Below are positions 8,781 to 18,552 of a stretch of DNA of 63,922 nt, piece after piece. Position 1 is the first letter of the stretch. Each line of letters starts with the position of its first letter. Below the pieces are notes generated by a model. That model made no database searches, was not told where the DNA came from, and saw only the letters and a program-made list of their open reading frames with translations. A program made the translations under genes and the position numbers. This DNA is from Gammaproteobacteria bacterium. GTDB taxonomy: Bacteria > Pseudomonadota > Gammaproteobacteria > SZUA-140. The DNA is taken from positions 1 through 63,922 of the forward strand of contig JAKISP010000019.1 in NCBI GenBank assembly GCA_021648525.1, in the 5' to 3' direction.

Positions 8781-9089
8781 GTTCAAGCCAGAGGTGCTAA
8801 TGATGGCTCGCTATTGCAGCGGTTTGTAGACCATTGCCTTAGGGGTGGGTTAGCCTGTCGAGAAAAAAGCGCTGAGATCGGCGCTGCTGGGCCACAAAGG
8901 TGTGGTTAAGTTGGCGTTTATGGTACTATTTCGGGCTTGATACGAGAGTACGGGTCTGGGGCTGTTGTGAAGTGGGCGGATATTCGCTGGTCAGTGTTAG
9001 ATTGGTGCTCTGCACACCCTTAAGTTAGTAGATGCTAGACAGACTTCGACGTTTAATGCGCCATTTAGACAGGACAGATTAATTCCCCG
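8781..9089. other. Intergenic region upstream of gyrA
   Basis: This 309-base gap between the LysR gene and gyrA has no credible gene. It contains only a weak 5-bp hairpin (AGCGC...GCGCT near 8867-8886). It must hold the gyrA promoter, but I saw no hexamer pair with good spacing and do not place one. Confidence 0.5.
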
Positions 9090-11732
9090 ATGAGTGAAAT
9101 CGCTAAAGAGATAGTCTCCACCAATATTGAGGAGGAGATGAAGCGCTCCTACATGGAATACGCAATGAGCGTAATCGTAGGGCGTGCTTTGCCGGATGTT
9201 CGAGACGGTTTGAAGCCGGTTCATCGTCGCGTGTTATATGCGATGCATGGGCTCAATAACGACTGGAATAAACCTTACAAGAAGTCGGCACGTGTGGTCG
9301 GTGATGTGATTGGTAAATACCATCCACATGGTGACTCTGCTGTTTACGACACCATCGTGCGTATGGCACAGCCATTTTCATTGCGCTACATGCTAGTCGA
9401 TGGTCAGGGTAACTTCGGTTCTGTCGATGGTGATTCACCGGCGGCGATGCGTTACACGGAAGTGCGGATGTCAAAGATCGCGCACGAAATGATTGCTGAT
9501 CTTGAAAAAGAGACGGTTGATTTCGTCTCCAATTATGACGAATCTGAGAAAGAACCGGTTGTCTTCCCGGCGCGTATCCCATGCCTGTTGATTAACGGTT
9601 CGGCGGGTATTGCGGTTGGCCTTGCGACCAATATTCCACCACATAATCTGACCGAAGTAATCAACGCCTGTCTGGCGGTGATCGATGATCCTGAGATTGG
9701 TATCGCGCGCCTGCTTGATTTTATTCCGGGGCCAGATTTCCCAACCGCTGCGATTATTAACGGCGTGCGTGGTATTCAGGAGGCCTACTATACCGGCCGT
9801 GGGCGTATCCATATTCGTGCACGCTCTCACTTTGAGCCTTACGGTAAGCACAATGACCGTGAACGTATTGTTGTGACCGAGTTGCCGTATCAGGTTAATA
9901 AAGCGAATCTACTGGAGAAGATTGCACAGCTAGTTCGTGAGAAAAAACTTGAAGGTATCAGTGAGTTACGAGATGAATCTGATAAAGACGGTATGCGCAT
10001 GGTGATCGAGCTAAAGCGCGGCGAAGTGACCGAAGTCGTGCTGAATAATCTTTACAAGCACACCCAGATGCAGAATGTCTTTGGCATCAACATGGTGGCG
10101 CTGATCGATGGTCAGCCGAAGCTGCTTAACCTGAAGCAGATTCTGGAGGCGTTTGTACGTCATCGTCGTGAGGTAGTGACACGCCGTACCGTATTTGAAC
10201 TGCGTAAAGCGCGTGATCGCGCCCATAACCTTGAAGGGCTTGCGGTAGCGCTCTCTAATATTGATGAAGTGATCGCCCTGATTAAGGCGGCGCAAAACCC
10301 TGCTGAGGCGAAGCTTCAGCTGGTATCGAAGGCGTGGCGTCCGGGTGCGGTTAGCGACATGCTGGATCGTGCCGATGCGACTGCCCGCCCTGAAGAGCTG
10401 GGTGTTGAATATGGCCTGGGTGACGAGGGCTACCGTCTTTCACCGACTCAGGCTCAGGCAATTCTTGATCTACGTTTACATCGCTTGACAGGGCTTGAGC
10501 AAGATAAAATAATTAAAGAATACAGGGAGATACTGGATGTTATTGCGAAATTACTTGAGATACTGACTAATCCGGATCGCCTGATGGAAATAATCCGAGA
10601 AGAGCTGACAGCGATCCGTGATCAATATGGTGATGAGCGTCGTACAGAAATTCTTGCTTCTTCACTCGATCTTTCACTGGAAGATCTAATCACTGAAGAA
10701 GATGTGGTGGTAACGCTTTCACACGGTGGTTACGTGAAGGCGCAGTCGCTTGATACCTATCAGGCGCAGAAGCGTGGTGGCCGTGGTAAGTCGGCAACTA
10801 ATATGAAAGACGAAGATTTTATCGACAAGCTAGTCGTGACCAATACCCATGACACCATTCTATGCTTTTCTAGCCGCGGTAAGGTCTACTGGAAAAAAGT
10901 ATACGAGTTGCCGCAGGCAAGCCGTACTTCGCGTGGTAAGCCGATTATTAATCTGCTGCCGCTGGAAGAGGGTGAGCGTATCAATGCGGTACTGTCGGTG
11001 CGTGAGTATGATGCTGATAAATATATCTTGATGGCGACCAGCAGCGGTGTGGTTAAAAAAACGCCGTTGGCGGATTTCTCGCGGCCGCGTACAAACGGGA
11101 TTATTGCGCTAGAGCTGCGTGATGATGACCGTCTGATCGGGGTCGATATCACCGATGGCTCAAAAGATGTGATGTTGATGACCAGTGCCGGTAAAGCGAT
11201 CCGTTTCAATGAAGAGGCGGTGCGTCCGATGGGCCGTACCGCGCGCGGTGTGCGTGGTGTTAAGCTAGGGCCAGATCAGACTGCGATCTCACTCATTGTG
11301 GTGGATGACGGTGATGTATTGACCGTGACCGAGAAGGGCTACGGTAAACGTACCGCGATGAGCGATTATCCAGTGCACGGGCGTGGTGGCCAGGGTGTGA
11401 TCTCGATTCAAACCTCGTCGCGCAATGGTAATGTGGTTGGTGCCGATCTGGTGCACGATGATGATGAGTTGATGTTAATCACCAATGGCGGGACGTTGGT
11501 TAGAACCCGAGTAAACGAAGTCTCGATTCAGGGGCGTAATACTCAGGGTGTGCGTCTAATCCGCTTGAGTGATGATGAGCGCCTGGTGGGGCTGGATCGT
11601 ATCGCAAATCTTTCAGCGGATGAGGTTGCTGGCGATGCTGATGCTGAAGCAGCAAGTGATGTAGAAGGTACTGTTGATGATGGGCCTGAATCACCGGCAG
11701 ATAATACGCCGGAAGCTCCAGTTAAAGATTAG
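9090..11732 (+). CDS. gyrA: DNA gyrase subunit A
   Basis: An 880-residue breakage-reunion subunit of the type II topoisomerase that introduces negative supercoils. The catalytic tyrosine is Tyr122 within MRYTEVRM, at the same number as in E. coli. The quinolone-resistance region reads [10 protein letters not shown] with Ser83 and Asp87, i.e. the sensitive wild-type form. The GyrA box KRGGRGK that allows DNA wrapping is present near residue 560, followed by the beta-pinwheel repeats. The C-terminus ends in an acidic Ala/Asp/Glu/Pro-rich tail. A 53-base gap leads to serC. Confidence 0.98.
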   Translation: MSEIAKEIVSTNIEEEMKRSYMEYAMSVIVGRALPDVRDGLKPVHRRVLYAMHGLNNDWNKPYKKSARVVGDVIGKYHPHGDSAVYDTIVRMAQPFSLRYMLVDGQGNFGSVDGDSPAAMRYTEVRMSKIAHEMIADLEKETVDFVSNYDESEKEPVVFPARIPCLLINGSAGIAVGLATNIPPHNLTEVINACLAVIDDPEIGIARLLDFIPGPDFPTAAIINGVRGIQEAYYTGRGRIHIRARSHFEPYGKHNDRERIVVTELPYQVNKANLLEKIAQLVREKKLEGISELRDESDKDGMRMVIELKRGEVTEVVLNNLYKHTQMQNVFGINMVALIDGQPKLLNLKQILEAFVRHRREVVTRRTVFELRKARDRAHNLEGLAVALSNIDEVIALIKAAQNPAEAKLQLVSKAWRPGAVSDMLDRADATARPEELGVEYGLGDEGYRLSPTQAQAILDLRLHRLTGLEQDKIIKEYREILDVIAKLLEILTNPDRLMEIIREELTAIRDQYGDERRTEILASSLDLSLEDLITEEDVVVTLSHGGYVKAQSLDTYQAQKRGGRGKSATNMKDEDFIDKLVVTNTHDTILCFSSRGKVYWKKVYELPQASRTSRGKPIINLLPLEEGERINAVLSVREYDADKYILMATSSGVVKKTPLADFSRPRTNGIIALELRDDDRLIGVDITDGSKDVMLMTSAGKAIRFNEEAVRPMGRTARGVRGVKLGPDQTAISLIVVDDGDVLTVTEKGYGKRTAMSDYPVHGRGGQGVISIQTSSRNGNVVGADLVHDDDELMLITNGGTLVRTRVNEVSIQGRNTQGVRLIRLSDDERLVGLDRIANLSADEVAGDADAEAASDVEGTVDDGPESPADNTPEAPVKD

Positions 11733-11785
11733 AATCCATTAATAATCACTTGATTTAATTTGGTATTATTTTAAAGGAAGCGTGA

Positions 11786-12868
11786 ATGTCACCGATTTAT
11801 AATTTTAGTGCGGGACCGGCTTGTCTGCCGGATGCGGTATTGAAACAGGCGCAGGAAGAGATGACCGACTGGCAGGGTGCCGGTATATCTGTGATGGAGA
11901 TGAGCCATCGTGGCAAAGACTTTATATCGATTGCGGCACAGGCGGAGGCCGATCTGCGTGAGCTGATGGCGATTCCGGAAAATTACAAAGTACTCTTTCT
12001 GCAGGGGGGGGCCAGCGCGCAGTTTGCCAATGTGCCGATTAATCTGTTGCGCGGCAAAAAGGGCGCGGATTACATCTACACTGGGCAATGGTCGAAAAAG
12101 GCGATCGCTGAGGGCAAGCGCCTATGTGATGTGAATGTGGCGGCGAGTGCTGAGGCGAGCAACTTTAGTGTGCTGCCGGCGCAATCAGAATGGAATCTGA
12201 ATAGCGACGCGGCCTATGTGCATTACACGCCCAATGAAACGATAGGTGGGCTGGAATTTCACTGGACACCAGAGACGGGTGATGTGCCGTTAGTGGCGGA
12301 TATGTCATCGACCATTCTGTCGCGTCAGATTGATGTCTCTAAATTTGGTGTGATCTACGCTGGGGCGCAGAAGAACATTGGTCCTGCCGGGTTGACGGTT
12401 GTGATTATACGTGACGATCTGATTGGTGAAACCGTGTCGGGCATGCCTGCGATGTGTGATTACAAAATCATGGCGGACAACGATTCAATGTACAACACGC
12501 CGCCGACCTACGGTTGGTACCTGGCGGGACTGGTCTTCGCGTGGTTGAAGAAAAATGGCGGACTTGCGGCGATGGCTGAGATCAATGCGCGTAAAGCGAA
12601 AAAGCTGTACGCAGCGATTGATGACTCTGGCTTTTACGCCAACCCCATTGACCTCAATTGCCGTTCGTTGATGAACATACCGTTTACTCTTGCCGACGCT
12701 GAACTTGATGCCGCGTTTCTGAGTGGTGCGAAAGAGGCGGGGCTGATGACGTTGAAGGGTCATCGTTCAGTGGGCGGGATGCGTGCCAGTATCTATAATG
12801 CGATGCCGGAAGCGGGTGTCGATGCGCTGATCAGCTTTATGGCTGATTTCGAAAAACGGAACGGATAG
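11786..12868 (+). CDS. serC: Phosphoserine aminotransferase
   Basis: A 360-residue PLP enzyme that converts 3-phosphohydroxypyruvate to phosphoserine (and acts in the parallel PLP synthesis step). It begins YNFSAGPACLP, carries the substrate-binding HRGKDF segment and the PLP lysine in YAGAQKNIGPAG (about Lys194), and ends with the VGGMRASIYNAMP motif. It opens the serine/aromatic block; the next gene begins 10 bases after its stop. The ribosome-binding site is AAAGGAAG before ATG 11786. Confidence 0.97.
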   Translation: MSPIYNFSAGPACLPDAVLKQAQEEMTDWQGAGISVMEMSHRGKDFISIAAQAEADLRELMAIPENYKVLFLQGGASAQFANVPINLLRGKKGADYIYTGQWSKKAIAEGKRLCDVNVAASAEASNFSVLPAQSEWNLNSDAAYVHYTPNETIGGLEFHWTPETGDVPLVADMSSTILSRQIDVSKFGVIYAGAQKNIGPAGLTVVIIRDDLIGETVSGMPAMCDYKIMADNDSMYNTPPTYGWYLAGLVFAWLKKNGGLAAMAEINARKAKKLYAAIDDSGFYANPIDLNCRSLMNIPFTLADAELDAAFLSGAKEAGLMTLKGHRSVGGMRASIYNAMPEAGVDALISFMADFEKRNG

Positions 12869-12878
12869 GGTCGCCGCC

Positions 12879-14051
12879 ATGTATAAAGTCCAGACGCTTA
12901 ATAATATTTCTGACCTTGGTTTGAAACGTTTGCCATTAGGACAATATACGGTGGATGATGAGGTGGCAGAGCCGGATGCCATTTTGGTGCGCTCCACCAG
13001 GATGCACGATATGCCGCTTTCGGATTCGCTCAAGGCGATTGGTCGCGCGGGCGCGGGTGTTAATAATATTCCGCTCGAGGCGATGACCAAACGTGGGGTG
13101 GCAGTCTTTAATTCACCGGGCGCGAATGCCAACGCGGTAAAAGAGCTGGTGCTGGCGGGGATGTTACTGGCGAGTCGTAACATCTGTCAGGCGTGGGATT
13201 ATGCGCGTAACCTTGAGGGTGATGACGCCAGCATTCACAAGCAGGTAGAGGCGGGTAAAAAGAATTATGTTGGTGTCGAGCTGCCAGGGCGCACCCTGGG
13301 TGTGGTTGGGCTGGGTGCGATCGGTGTGCAGGTGACCAATGCGGCGCTAAAACTGGGTATGAATGTGATCGGCTACGACCCCAGCATCACGGTACGCAGT
13401 GCGTGGCGTCTGTCGGCTGAAGCAACGCAGGCGCATAGCATCGAAGAGCTATTGTCACAGGTTGATTATGTCTCGTTTCACGTCCCATTGATTGAAGCGA
13501 CCAAGCATATGATCAATTCTGAACGGATTAAACTGATGAAAGATGGTGCGGTGATATTGAATTTCTCACGTGATGGCATCGTGGATGACGCGGCGGTGTG
13601 TGATGCGATTGAGGCGGGTAAGCTTTACTCATATGTCTGTGATTACGCCAGCAATACCCTGAAGCGCCATGAACGGGTGATTACCTTGCCGCATATCGGC
13701 GCATCGACTGGTGAAGCGGAAGATAACTGTGCGGTGATGGTGGTGGATCAAATTCGCAACTATTTAGAAAATGGCAATATTGTTAATTCGGTGAATTTCC
13801 CTGAGGTGGTGATGCCGCGCAGTGGTAATACTGGGAATTCGCGTATTGCGATTGTTAATTCAAATGTGCCGAATATGGTGGGACAGATTTCAACCGCGAT
13901 GGCTGAGGCTAATCTCAATATCATCGACCTGTTGAATAAGTCCCGCGGTGATATTGCCTATACGCTAGCGGATGTCGAAGGTGATATTCCGGTGGATGTG
14001 ATTGAAAAAATCAGAGCGATTGATGGTGTGGTGTGTGTTCGAACGCTCTGA
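12879..14051 (+). CDS. serA: D-3-phosphoglycerate dehydrogenase family protein
   Basis: A 390-residue NAD-dependent 2-hydroxyacid dehydrogenase that should make 3-phosphohydroxypyruvate, the substrate of SerC next door. The Rossmann motif is VVGLGAIG (about 142-149), the catalytic Arg lies in NFSRDGIVDD, and the catalytic His in LPHIGAST. A C-terminal ACT-like domain follows from about residue 320 (NVPNMVGQISTAMAEANLNI), the usual serine-sensing module. It is about 20 residues shorter than E. coli SerA and belongs to the variant found beside serC in many non-enteric bacteria. Only the exact regulatory behaviour is uncertain. Confidence 0.88.
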   Translation: MYKVQTLNNISDLGLKRLPLGQYTVDDEVAEPDAILVRSTRMHDMPLSDSLKAIGRAGAGVNNIPLEAMTKRGVAVFNSPGANANAVKELVLAGMLLASRNICQAWDYARNLEGDDASIHKQVEAGKKNYVGVELPGRTLGVVGLGAIGVQVTNAALKLGMNVIGYDPSITVRSAWRLSAEATQAHSIEELLSQVDYVSFHVPLIEATKHMINSERIKLMKDGAVILNFSRDGIVDDAAVCDAIEAGKLYSYVCDYASNTLKRHERVITLPHIGASTGEAEDNCAVMVVDQIRNYLENGNIVNSVNFPEVVMPRSGNTGNSRIAIVNSNVPNMVGQISTAMAEANLNIIDLLNKSRGDIAYTLADVEGDIPVDVIEKIRAIDGVVCVRTL

Positions 14052-14078
14052 ATTCTGTGATTGGCTGGATTGAATAAG

Positions 14079-15161
14079 ATGCAAGATACTGGTGGTCTAC
14101 AGGCAGTGCGTGTGCGCATTGATGAGATCGATGAAAAAATTCAGGCGTTGATTACCGAGCGAGCCAGGTGTGCCGAGGAAGTGGCGCGCCAAAAAGGCAA
14201 TGGCCCGGAAGTGGTCTATTATCGCCCTGAACGTGAGGCGCAGGTATTGCGTGCGGTAATGGCGCGTAATAAAGGGCCGCTCGATGATGAGACCATGGCA
14301 CGTCATTTTCGTGAGATTATGTCGTCCTGCCTGGCACTGCAATATCCGATGAAAATTGCATTTCTGGGGCCGGCCGGGACGTTTACCGAGGCGGCGGCAA
14401 CCAAACATTTTGGCAATGCAGTGACAACAGTGCCGATGGTGGCGATTGATGATATCTTTCGTGAGGTTGAATCTGGCAGCGCGCACTATGGCGTGGTACC
14501 AGTGGAGAACTCAATCGAAGGGGTGGTTAATCACACGCTTGATATGTTTATGAACTCACCGCTTAATATTTATGGTGAGGTTGAATTGCGTATTCATCAT
14601 AATTTGATGAGTCGTTCGAAAGATTTAAAATCGATTAAAAAGCTTTATGTTCACTACCAGGCGCATGCGCAGTGTCGCGGCTGGCTCGATGCAAATTTGT
14701 CGGGGATTGATTATGCAGTGGTCAGTAGCAATGCCGAGGCAGCCAGATGTGCGGCTGAAGATGAGAGCGCTGCGGCGATTGCGGGCGAGAAGGCGGCGGA
14801 GATTTACGGGCTTGAGATATTAGCGAGTAATATTGAAGATGAGCCGGATAACACCACGCGCTTTTTGGTGATTGGTAATAATCTGGCGCAGCCAGGTGGG
14901 CAGGACAAAACCTCGCTGTTGGTTTCGACGGTCAATAATCCGGGTGCGTTACACAAACTGTTAAAGATATTTGCTGATAGTGATATCTCGATGACGCGTA
15001 TCGAGTCTCGTCCGTCACGACGAGGCATGTGGGACTATGTCTTTTTTATCGATATCGAAGGACATGTACAGGAACCTGTGGTCGAAAAATCACTACAGCG
15101 GCTGCAAAATGAGGGCTATATGGTTAAGGTGCTCGGTTCGTATCCTAATGCGGTGCTGTAG
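14079..15161 (+). CDS. pheA: Bifunctional chorismate mutase/prephenate dehydratase (P-protein)
   Basis: About 360 residues in three modules: an AroQ-type chorismate mutase helix bundle (about 10-90, VRVRIDEIDEKIQALI and YRPEREAQVLR), the prephenate dehydratase domain starting IAFLGPAGTFTEAA (about 98), and a C-terminal ACT domain with GALHKLLKIF and IESRPSRRGMWDY for phenylalanine feedback. It makes phenylpyruvate from chorismate. The ATG at 14079 is preferred; a TTG at 14061 would add six residues. It is part of the operon running from serC, followed by a strong hairpin before the DAHP synthase gene. Confidence 0.96.
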   Translation: MQDTGGLQAVRVRIDEIDEKIQALITERARCAEEVARQKGNGPEVVYYRPEREAQVLRAVMARNKGPLDDETMARHFREIMSSCLALQYPMKIAFLGPAGTFTEAAATKHFGNAVTTVPMVAIDDIFREVESGSAHYGVVPVENSIEGVVNHTLDMFMNSPLNIYGEVELRIHHNLMSRSKDLKSIKKLYVHYQAHAQCRGWLDANLSGIDYAVVSSNAEAARCAAEDESAAAIAGEKAAEIYGLEILASNIEDEPDNTTRFLVIGNNLAQPGGQDKTSLLVSTVNNPGALHKLLKIFADSDISMTRIESRPSRRGMWDYVFFIDIEGHVQEPVVEKSLQRLQNEGYMVKVLGSYPNAVL

Positions 15162-15179
15162 TACGTAACCAATGAACGT

Positions 15180-15208
15180 GTCGCTGTTCAGATGAGCTGA
15201 ATAGCGAC
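15180..15208 (+). promoter_or_regulatory. Strong RNA hairpin between pheA and the DAHP synthase gene
   Basis: Bases 15180-15191 and 15197-15208 form a 12-bp stem with a single G-U pair around the loop ATGAG. No T-run follows directly. A seven-codon frame (ATG at 15171, stop at 15192-15194, one Phe) overlaps the 5' arm. This could be an attenuator, an mRNA-processing site or a stabiliser between two genes of the same pathway. Confidence 0.5.
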
Positions 15209-15246
15209 TGAATATTTAAGATTATTTTAGAACCAGGAAAAGTAAC

Positions 15247-16263
15247 ATGATCATTATCATGAACACGAAAGCTGCGGATGAGCAGGTAAGCGCAGTAGAA
15301 GAAAAACTGGCCCAGATGGGGTTGAGTTCAAATGTATCACGCGGCATTCAGCGGATTGTCATCGGCGCGATCGGTGATGAGCAGGCGGTCGATCAGGAAG
15401 CACTGGAAGCGCTGCATGGCGTTGAAAAAGTGGTACGGGTGATGAAGCCGTATAAAATTGTGGCGCGTGAGTCACATGAGGAAAGTACCATTGTTAATGT
15501 GGCGGGTATTCCTATTGGCGGTAATACGGTGCAGGTGATTGCAGGGCCTTGCTCTGTTGAGACACCGTCGCAGATGGCAGCGGCGGCGGAAGGTGTTGCA
15601 GCCGCGGGTTGTCGTTTAATGCGCGGCGGTGCGTTTAAGCCGCGTACCAGCCCTTACTCTTTTCAGGGGGTGGGTGAAGATGGTCTATCCATGTTTCGTG
15701 ATGCGGCGAGTGTGCATAATCTACCGATTGTTACTGAGCTGATGGATGTGCGCATGCTCGACACCTTCCTTGAAAACAAGGTTGATGTGATTCAGATTGG
15801 TACGCGCAACATGCAAAACTTTGATCTATTGAAAGAGGTGGGTAGAACGCAGGTGCCGGTGATTTTGAAACGCGGTATGTGTGCGACGATCTCTGAGTGG
15901 TTGATGTCGGCGGAGTACATAGCTGCGGGTGGTAATCACAATATTATCTTTTGTGAACGTGGTGTTCGTTCATTCGAAACCGCGTACCGCAATATGCTTG
16001 ATGTCACTGCGATACCAGTACTGAAACGTGAAACACATCTACCGGTGATTGTTGATCCCAGTCATGCTGGCGGTAAAGCATGGATGGTGCCTGAGCTATC
16101 ACGCGCGGCTGTTGCAGCGGGCGCGGATGCACTACTGGTTGAAATGCACCCTTGTCCGCAGGATGCATGGTGTGATGCTGACCAGGCGTTGAGTGCACCA
16201 GAGCTGGCCGCACTCATGGTTGAGCTGGGTGGTATTGCTAAAGTGCTTGGACGCGATATCTAG
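15247..16263 (+). CDS. aroF: 3-deoxy-7-phosphoheptulonate (DAHP) synthase, type I-beta
   Basis: A 338-residue DAHP synthase that joins PEP and erythrose-4-phosphate, the entry step of the shikimate pathway. An N-terminal ferredoxin-like regulatory domain (about 1-75, starting [14 protein letters not shown]) precedes the barrel with [35 protein letters not shown] and [15 protein letters not shown]. This is the Thermotoga/Bacillus I-beta architecture with a feedback domain, unlike the I-alpha AroF/G/H of E. coli, so the symbol is by function only. It lies between pheA and tyrA, where many gammaproteobacteria have hisC. Confidence 0.93.
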   Translation: MIIIMNTKAADEQVSAVEEKLAQMGLSSNVSRGIQRIVIGAIGDEQAVDQEALEALHGVEKVVRVMKPYKIVARESHEESTIVNVAGIPIGGNTVQVIAGPCSVETPSQMAAAAEGVAAAGCRLMRGGAFKPRTSPYSFQGVGEDGLSMFRDAASVHNLPIVTELMDVRMLDTFLENKVDVIQIGTRNMQNFDLLKEVGRTQVPVILKRGMCATISEWLMSAEYIAAGGNHNIIFCERGVRSFETAYRNMLDVTAIPVLKRETHLPVIVDPSHAGGKAWMVPELSRAAVAAGADALLVEMHPCPQDAWCDADQALSAPELAALMVELGGIAKVLGRDI

Positions 16264-16291
16264 GTTATCATTCAGGCTCTCATTTCAGCAT

Positions 16292-17167
16292 ATGACGACT
16301 CACGCTTTCTCCAGCAAACGACTGACAATTATCGGTGTGGGTCTGATTGGAGGCTCGTTGGCACGTGCATTGCGCCGTGCTAACGCGTGTGATGAGATTG
16401 TTGGTTATAGCCGTGATGAGGCACATCTGCAAAAGGCGCTTGAATTGGGCGTGATCGATCGCTACGAGGTTGATCCTGCGGCAGCCGTTAGTGGTGCCGA
16501 TGTGGTGGTGCTGGCAGTACCGCTACGTGCGATGGTGACGGTGTTGACGCAGATCGCACCAGGACTCGCGGCGGATGTCGTCATTACCGATGTTGGCAGT
16601 GCCAAGGGTTGTGTGGTTGAGGAAGTTCGTTCCGTGTTGGGTGAGCGCCTCTGTGATTTCGTGCCGGGACATCCGATTGCCGGTGCGGAGAAGAGTGGCG
16701 TTGAGGCTTCGTTTGCGGAGTTGTTTGATAATCATAGTGTGATTTTGACGCCGATCGAAGAGACCGACCTCGATAAGTGCGCGCGCATACGTGCGATGTG
16801 GGAAGTGGCAGGTGCCAATGTCACGGAGATGGCCGTGCTGCATCACGATGAGGTGTTGGCGGCGACCAGCCACTTGCCGCATCTATTGGCATTTTCGCTG
16901 GTTAATACACTCGCCAGCCTTGATGAACGTAAAGAGATATTTGATTACGCAGCGGGTGGTTTTCGGGATTTCACCCGGATTGCTTCTAGTGATCCGGTGA
17001 TGTGGCGTGATATCTGTATGGAAAATCGTGATGCGTTGCTGGAGGTGTTAGCGCATTTCAATAATGACCTCAAGCAGCTCGAAGAGGCAGTGCACGATAA
17101 TGATGGCGAAGCAGTGCTCAATGTCTTTACGCGTGCCAAGATGACGCGTGATCGTTTCTGCGGTTGA
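16292..17167 (+). CDS. tyrA: Prephenate dehydrogenase
   Basis: A 291-residue NAD(P)-dependent TyrA-core protein that makes 4-hydroxyphenylpyruvate for tyrosine synthesis. The Rossmann loop is LTIIGVGLIGGSLARAL near the N-terminus, and the substrate segment DVGSAKG...PGHPIAGAEKSGVEA carries the catalytic histidine. ATG 16292 is used; upstream in-frame codons overlap the DAHP synthase end and do not look like TyrA. There is no fused mutase or ACT domain. It sits 28 bases after the DAHP synthase and 50 bases before aroA, so it is clearly in the operon. Confidence 0.95.
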   Translation: MTTHAFSSKRLTIIGVGLIGGSLARALRRANACDEIVGYSRDEAHLQKALELGVIDRYEVDPAAAVSGADVVVLAVPLRAMVTVLTQIAPGLAADVVITDVGSAKGCVVEEVRSVLGERLCDFVPGHPIAGAEKSGVEASFAELFDNHSVILTPIEETDLDKCARIRAMWEVAGANVTEMAVLHHDEVLAATSHLPHLLAFSLVNTLASLDERKEIFDYAAGGFRDFTRIASSDPVMWRDICMENRDALLEVLAHFNNDLKQLEEAVHDNDGEAVLNVFTRAKMTRDRFCG

Positions 17168-17217
17168 GCTTTCTGCTGCCGTTTTATTTTTAACATGACT
17201 GTTTGGAAAATTTAGCT

Positions 17218-18552
17218 ATGTCAGGTTCAGATTTAATTTTTAAAGTCTCGCCAGGTGGCTGCCTTAAGGGTGAAATTCGTGTCGCGGGCGATAAATCCAT
17301 TTCGCACCGTTCTATTATGCTGGGTTCGTTAGCGAATGGTGTGACTGAGATTAGCGGTTTCCTTGAGGGTGAAGATAGCCTTGCAACGTTGAATGCCTTT
17401 CGTGCGATGGGGGTTAAAATTGATGGGCCAGATAACGGTAATGTAACGGTGTATGGTGTTGGTCTTCAAGGCCTTAAAGCGCCGGACGGAGTGTTAGACC
17501 TGGGGAACTCGGGCACATCAATGCGCCTGCTTTCTGGTCTGTTATCGGGGCAGGCATTTGATGTGGAGATGTCGGGTGATGGCTCGCTGAACTCACGTCC
17601 GATGAAACGCATCTCTGTACCGTTAGGCTCGATGGGCGCAGTCGTTGAAGGGACAGAAGCGGGAACGCCGCCGTTAAAAGTGAAAGGCGGCCAGGCGCTG
17701 AAGGGAATCCGCTATAAAATGCCAATGGCGAGTGCGCAGGTGAAATCATCGCTGCTGCTGGCCGGGCTCTATGCAGAGGGTGAGACTTGTGTGATCGAAC
17801 CAGCACCGACACGTGACCATACTGAACGGATGTTACAGGGCTTTGGGTATGAGGTGCGAGTGGATGGGCGTACTGTTTGTCTGTCTGGTGGTGGTGAGCT
17901 ACAGGCGACCTCGATCGATGTGCCTGCCGATATCTCATCGGCGACCTTTTTTATGGTGGGCGCGGCTATCGCGCCGGACTCCGATGTGTTGTTGCGGCAT
18001 GTCGGCATCAATCCAACCCGTATCGGTGTGATCAACATTTTACGCCTGATGGGGGGTGATATTGAGTTGCAGAATGAGCGTATGGTGGGTGGTGAGCCGG
18101 TTGCGGATATCCGTGTGCGCTCCCGTCAGCTACATGGGATTCAAATTCCAGAAGAGCAGGTGCCGTTGGCGATTGATGAATTCCCTGCGCTGTTTGTTGC
18201 GGCTGCCTGTGCTGAAGGTGAAACGGTGTTGACAGGGGCTGAAGAGCTGCGGGTCAAAGAGACAGATCGGATTCAGGTGATGGCCGATGGGCTGAAAGCG
18301 CTTGGTGTTGATGCTGAGTCAACCGCAGATGGGATGGTGATTCGTGGCGGTGAAATGAGTGGCGGTAGCGTCGATAGTGGTGGTGACCATCGTATCGCAA
18401 TGTCATTTGCGATGGCGGCTTTACGTGCGACAGGCGAGGTTAAAATTGCGGATTGCGCCAATGTAAATACCTCATTTCCGGGGTTTGTAGCGCTTGCGCG
18501 TGGCGCAGGGCTTCAGATCAGCAGCCAAAACGGCGAGCAAAATAGCACATGA
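17218..18552 (+). CDS. aroA: 3-phosphoshikimate 1-carboxyvinyltransferase (EPSP synthase)
   Basis: A 444-residue enzyme of the sixth shikimate step. Visible motifs are GDKSISHRSIMLGSLA near the N-terminus, LGNSGTSMRLLSGLL (about 98-112), NSRPMKRI, the PEP/S3P region DEFPALFVAAA, and KETDRIQVMADGL near the C-terminus. The ATG at 17218 is chosen over a TTG 15 bases upstream. In many Pseudomonas the tyrA and aroA parts are fused; here they are separate. Its stop overlaps the cmk start by 4 bases (ATGA), indicating translational coupling. Confidence 0.96.
   Translation: MSGSDLIFKVSPGGCLKGEIRVAGDKSISHRSIMLGSLANGVTEISGFLEGEDSLATLNAFRAMGVKIDGPDNGNVTVYGVGLQGLKAPDGVLDLGNSGTSMRLLSGLLSGQAFDVEMSGDGSLNSRPMKRISVPLGSMGAVVEGTEAGTPPLKVKGGQALKGIRYKMPMASAQVKSSLLLAGLYAEGETCVIEPAPTRDHTERMLQGFGYEVRVDGRTVCLSGGGELQATSIDVPADISSATFFMVGAAIAPDSDVLLRHVGINPTRIGVINILRLMGGDIELQNERMVGGEPVADIRVRSRQLHGIQIPEEQVPLAIDEFPALFVAAACAEGETVLTGAEELRVKETDRIQVMADGLKALGVDAESTADGMVIRGGEMSGGSVDSGGDHRIAMSFAMAALRATGEVKIADCANVNTSFPGFVALARGAGLQISSQNGEQNST

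Noticed and set aside
9253-11694. Several antisense open frames within gyrA
   Set aside because: gyrA is fully conserved on the plus strand; the antisense frames have no start signals or family resemblance.
17474-18038. Minus-strand frames of 89-154 codons opposite aroA
   Set aside because: Low-complexity His/Pro/Ser-rich translations typical of antisense frames; aroA motifs on the plus strand explain the sequence.
18361-18373. Sequence GGCGGTAGCGTCG resembling the ops/JUMPstart element of polysaccharide operons
   Set aside because: It lies inside aroA coding sequence encoding GGSVDS, 5 kb before the polysaccharide locus, so it is most likely a chance match.
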